Shown here piece by piece: positions 12,336-14,281 of a stretch of 14,281 bases of DNA. The stretch is from WRMR01 sp031548645 (GTDB taxonomy: Bacteria; Planctomycetota; Planctomycetia; Pirellulales; Thermoguttaceae), in contig JAVBQX010000172.1 of the NCBI GenBank assembly GCA_031548645.1, forward strand, positions 1-14,281, given 5' to 3'. The translations under genes and the position numbers were made by a program. The notes under the pieces are model-generated. The model saw nothing but the letters and a program-made list of their open reading frames with translations. It did no database searches and was not told the DNA's origin. Numbering within the stretch: the first letter of the stretch is position 1; every line of letters starts with the position of its first letter.

Positions 12336-14281
12336 ATGAAACACCAAATTTTGAAAACCTTGATCGCCTCGGCGGTCGTTTGTCTTATGATTGCGGGCAT
12401 ATCGCGGGGATTTGCGCAGCAAAGTCAAAAAGCCTGCACTTTGACGCCGTACGATTTGCGGGTCGAGTACATGACCGAACCGCAGGGAATTGACGAACCG
12501 AAGCCGCGGTTCAGCTGGAAATTGCAATCCGACGTCCAAGGTGATGAGCAAACGGCGTATCGCATCGTCGTGTTTCCGACGCCGAAAAAATACTCGGACG
12601 GTCGATTGGGCGGTGTGCTTCCGCCGGTTTGGAATACGAAAACCGTCAAGAGCGGCAACAGCGTCAACATCGAATACGCCGGTGACATGCTTCGTGCGGG
12701 AACGAGTTACACATGGTCGGTTATCGTGACGGACAAAAACGGCGTGGAATCGCAGCCGGTCAGTTCGACGTTCACCACCGGGTTGTTCCCCTCGACGCTT
12801 GACGCAAATCCGTGGGGGGATGCCCAATGGATCGGTGACGACACGGTGCCGGAACAGATCGCGCCGCCGGACATCAGCAAGGCCGAATGGGTGTGGAGCG
12901 AAAAACCGAACGACGACGGAAGTTGCCGCGTCGGCATCGCGGCGTTCCGCAAGACGTTTGAGCTGCCGAACGATGAAATCACCTATGCCGTCTGTGCGTT
13001 CACCGGGGACAACGCGTGCAAGGTGTTCGTCAACGGGCGAATGGTCAGCGAAGGGACGAATTTCAAGAACGCCCCGGCCGCCGACATCGCGAAACATCTC
13101 AAGCCGGGCAAAAATTTCATTGCCGTCGAGGTCAATAATTTGGGCGAAGCCCCGAACCCTGGCGGGATGATCGGGGCGGTGAAAGTGCAATTCAAAAACA
13201 GCCCGGAACTCAATTTCACGTCCGATGCCAATTGGAAAACCTCGCCCGGCACGCCGGAACGCTGGAATCTCGACGGGTTCGATGACGCCGATTGGTCGAA
13301 CGCCGTGTCGTTCAAAAAATTCGGCGACGGTCCTTGGGGCGAAATCAACGTCGGCCAGCCGCGAGTGGATATTCCGGCACGGTATCTTTTCCATAATTTT
13401 ACGCCCACTGGTGCAATGACACGAACACCTGTCACACGTGCCACAGCTTATATCAGCGGCCTCGGTTATTATGAATTGTACTTGAACGGCAAAAAAATCG
13501 GTGACCATGTGCTTGATCCAATTTTGAAGGATTATGATGTCAGTGTGCCTTATGTGACCTATGAAATCGCTCCCGAAGATATCAGGCAAACGGTTGCTTT
13601 TGGTGAAAAAGGTGTTAATGGTGTCAAGGTTGATTTTGAGGAAGCTGAACCAAACGAACTGAGCGTCATTCTCGGCAACGGTCGTTATTACGCACCGCGG
13701 CGGGATGAGCCGATGTTTACGAAAGATTACGGTTTCCCGAAACTGTTGTTCAAGATGGTGCTTGAATATGGTGATGGTACGAAACAGGAAATCGTCAGCA
13801 ACACGGATTGGGCATTGACGACCGAAGGTCCGATTCGCGGAAACAACGATTACGACGGCGAAATTTATGACGCCCGACTTGAAGCACTCAATCAAGGCTG
13901 GCACAACGCCAAAAAAGTCGACGCCCCGAAAGGCAAGTTCGTCGCGCAGAACATGCCGCCGATGCGGGTGACGGGGGAGATGAAGCCGAAGTCGCTGAAA
14001 GAAGTTTCGCCCGGCGTTTGGGTCTTTGACATGGGGCAGAACATGGTCGGCTGGTGCCGGCTCCAGGTCAAAGGGGACGCCGGAACGAAAGTGCAATTGC
14101 GACACGCGGAAACGCTGCTCGATGACGGCAATTTGTACATGGCCAACATCCGCGGCGCGAAAGTGCGCGACATTTACACGCTCAAAGGCGACCCGAACGG
14201 CGAAACGTATCAACCGCGATTTTCCTATCACGGGTTCCGTTACGTCGAACTGACCGGCTATCCCGGCACGCCGACGCTCGA
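12336..14281 (+). CDS. Secreted alpha-L-rhamnosidase (GH78 family), N-terminal part, 3' end outside window
   Basis: Releases L-rhamnose from plant, algal or bacterial polysaccharides and glycosides. The frame is open from ATG 12336 to the right edge (648 codons). Seen in order: a Sec signal peptide (KTLIASAVVCLMIAGI, likely cut after GFA at residue 27, so exported); a fibronectin-like N-terminal domain (about 38-150, PYDLRVEYMTEPQGID, PRFSWKL); a beta-sandwich with AAFRKTFELP and CKVFVNGRMV (about 190-270); the rhamnosidase N-terminal domain with AYISGLGYYELYLNGKKIGD, LDPILKDYD and LGNGRYY (about 365-455); EIYDAR near 510; and VFDMGQNMVGW to YHGFRYVELTGYPG (about 562-638), leading to the catalytic barrel, which lies beyond the window. 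Codons 349-455 or so are clearly more AT-rich than the rest. No transporter or regulator gene is next to it on the visible side. The family call is secure, the exact substrate is not. Confidence 0.93.
   Translation, partial: MKHQILKTLIASAVVCLMIAGISRGFAQQSQKACTLTPYDLRVEYMTEPQGIDEPKPRFSWKLQSDVQGDEQTAYRIVVFPTPKKYSDGRLGGVLPPVWNTKTVKSGNSVNIEYAGDMLRAGTSYTWSVIVTDKNGVESQPVSSTFTTGLFPSTLDANPWGDAQWIGDDTVPEQIAPPDISKAEWVWSEKPNDDGSCRVGIAAFRKTFELPNDEITYAVCAFTGDNACKVFVNGRMVSEGTNFKNAPAADIAKHLKPGKNFIAVEVNNLGEAPNPGGMIGAVKVQFKNSPELNFTSDANWKTSPGTPERWNLDGFDDADWSNAVSFKKFGDGPWGEINVGQPRVDIPARYLFHNFTPTGAMTRTPVTRATAYISGLGYYELYLNGKKIGDHVLDPILKDYDVSVPYVTYEIAPEDIRQTVAFGEKGVNGVKVDFEEAEPNELSVILGNGRYYAPRRDEPMFTKDYGFPKLLFKMVLEYGDGTKQEIVSNTDWALTTEGPIRGNNDYDGEIYDARLEALNQGWHNAKKVDAPKGKFVAQNMPPMRVTGEMKPKSLKEVSPGVWVFDMGQNMVGWCRLQVKGDAGTKVQLRHAETLLDDGNLYMANIRGAKVRDIYTLKGDPNGETYQPRFSYHGFRYVELTGYPGTPTL

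Noticed and set aside
12115..12339. Small 74-residue protein between the repeat-protein gene and the rhamnosidase gene
   Set aside because: It runs through the inverted-repeat arms, the direct repeat and the promoter, has no ribosome site, and its middle is just the translated repeat.
12159..14231. 690-codon minus-strand open frame opposite the rhamnosidase gene
   Set aside because: The plus strand encodes a full set of GH78 domains with signal peptide, ribosome site and promoter; the antisense product is Arg/His/Phe-rich without a motif.

Overview
The window (about 14.3 kb, GC-rich coding DNA with AT-richer gaps) looks like chromosomal DNA of a Planctomycetota bacterium, probably a Pirellulales-type lineage. 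Three things point there: a short intergenic repeat with the core GAGCCCGAAGCGTAAGCGAG, which I know from planctomycete genomes; a YidC insertase with an extra PDZ domain; and a GAP1-N2-type protein, a family I recall as common in planctomycetes. The assignment is an inference from these features and was not checked by a search. No rRNA, tRNA, CRISPR array or complete transposase was seen.

Layout. (1) 1-2986, minus strand: a metallophosphoesterase gene (2225-2986) followed, after a 213-bp gap, by yidC, which runs off the left edge. (2) 2987-3401: a divergent intergenic region. (3) 3402-5353, plus strand: a SpoIIE-type PP2C phosphatase of the long form with a C-terminal GGTT domain, then a gap holding an inverted repeat with two perfect TTATCCACA (DnaA-box) sequences, then a GNAT acetyltransferase. 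(4) 5354-6479: a planctomycete-type short repeat, a hairpin, and hemC (porphobilinogen deaminase). (5) 6480-12011: a 412-bp leader with a good sigma70-like promoter and a perfect 11-bp inverted repeat just downstream of it, then two large genes that look like one transcription unit. They encode a GAP1-N2 domain protein with one membrane helix (721 aa) and a helical/repeat protein with one membrane helix (970 aa). (6) 12012-12335: a 212-bp MITE-like element with terminal inverted repeats and flanking direct repeats, then an extended -10 promoter. (7) 12336 to the end: a secreted GH78-type alpha-L-rhamnosidase, cut by the right edge before its catalytic domain.

How the genes fit together. yidC and hemC are housekeeping genes for membrane protein insertion and tetrapyrrole synthesis. 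The rhamnosidase marks a polysaccharide-degrading lifestyle. The most interesting unit is the pair at 6892-12011. The first protein has an N-terminal domain known from GTPase-associated, conflict-type systems, but no GTPase, AAA or STAND protein is present beside it. Its partner has the same topology: about 350 cytoplasmic residues, a basic stretch, one membrane helix, then a long extracytoplasmic part. The second protein also contains three degenerate repeats in its cytoplasmic half. I regard this pair as the best candidate for an undescribed two-protein membrane complex.
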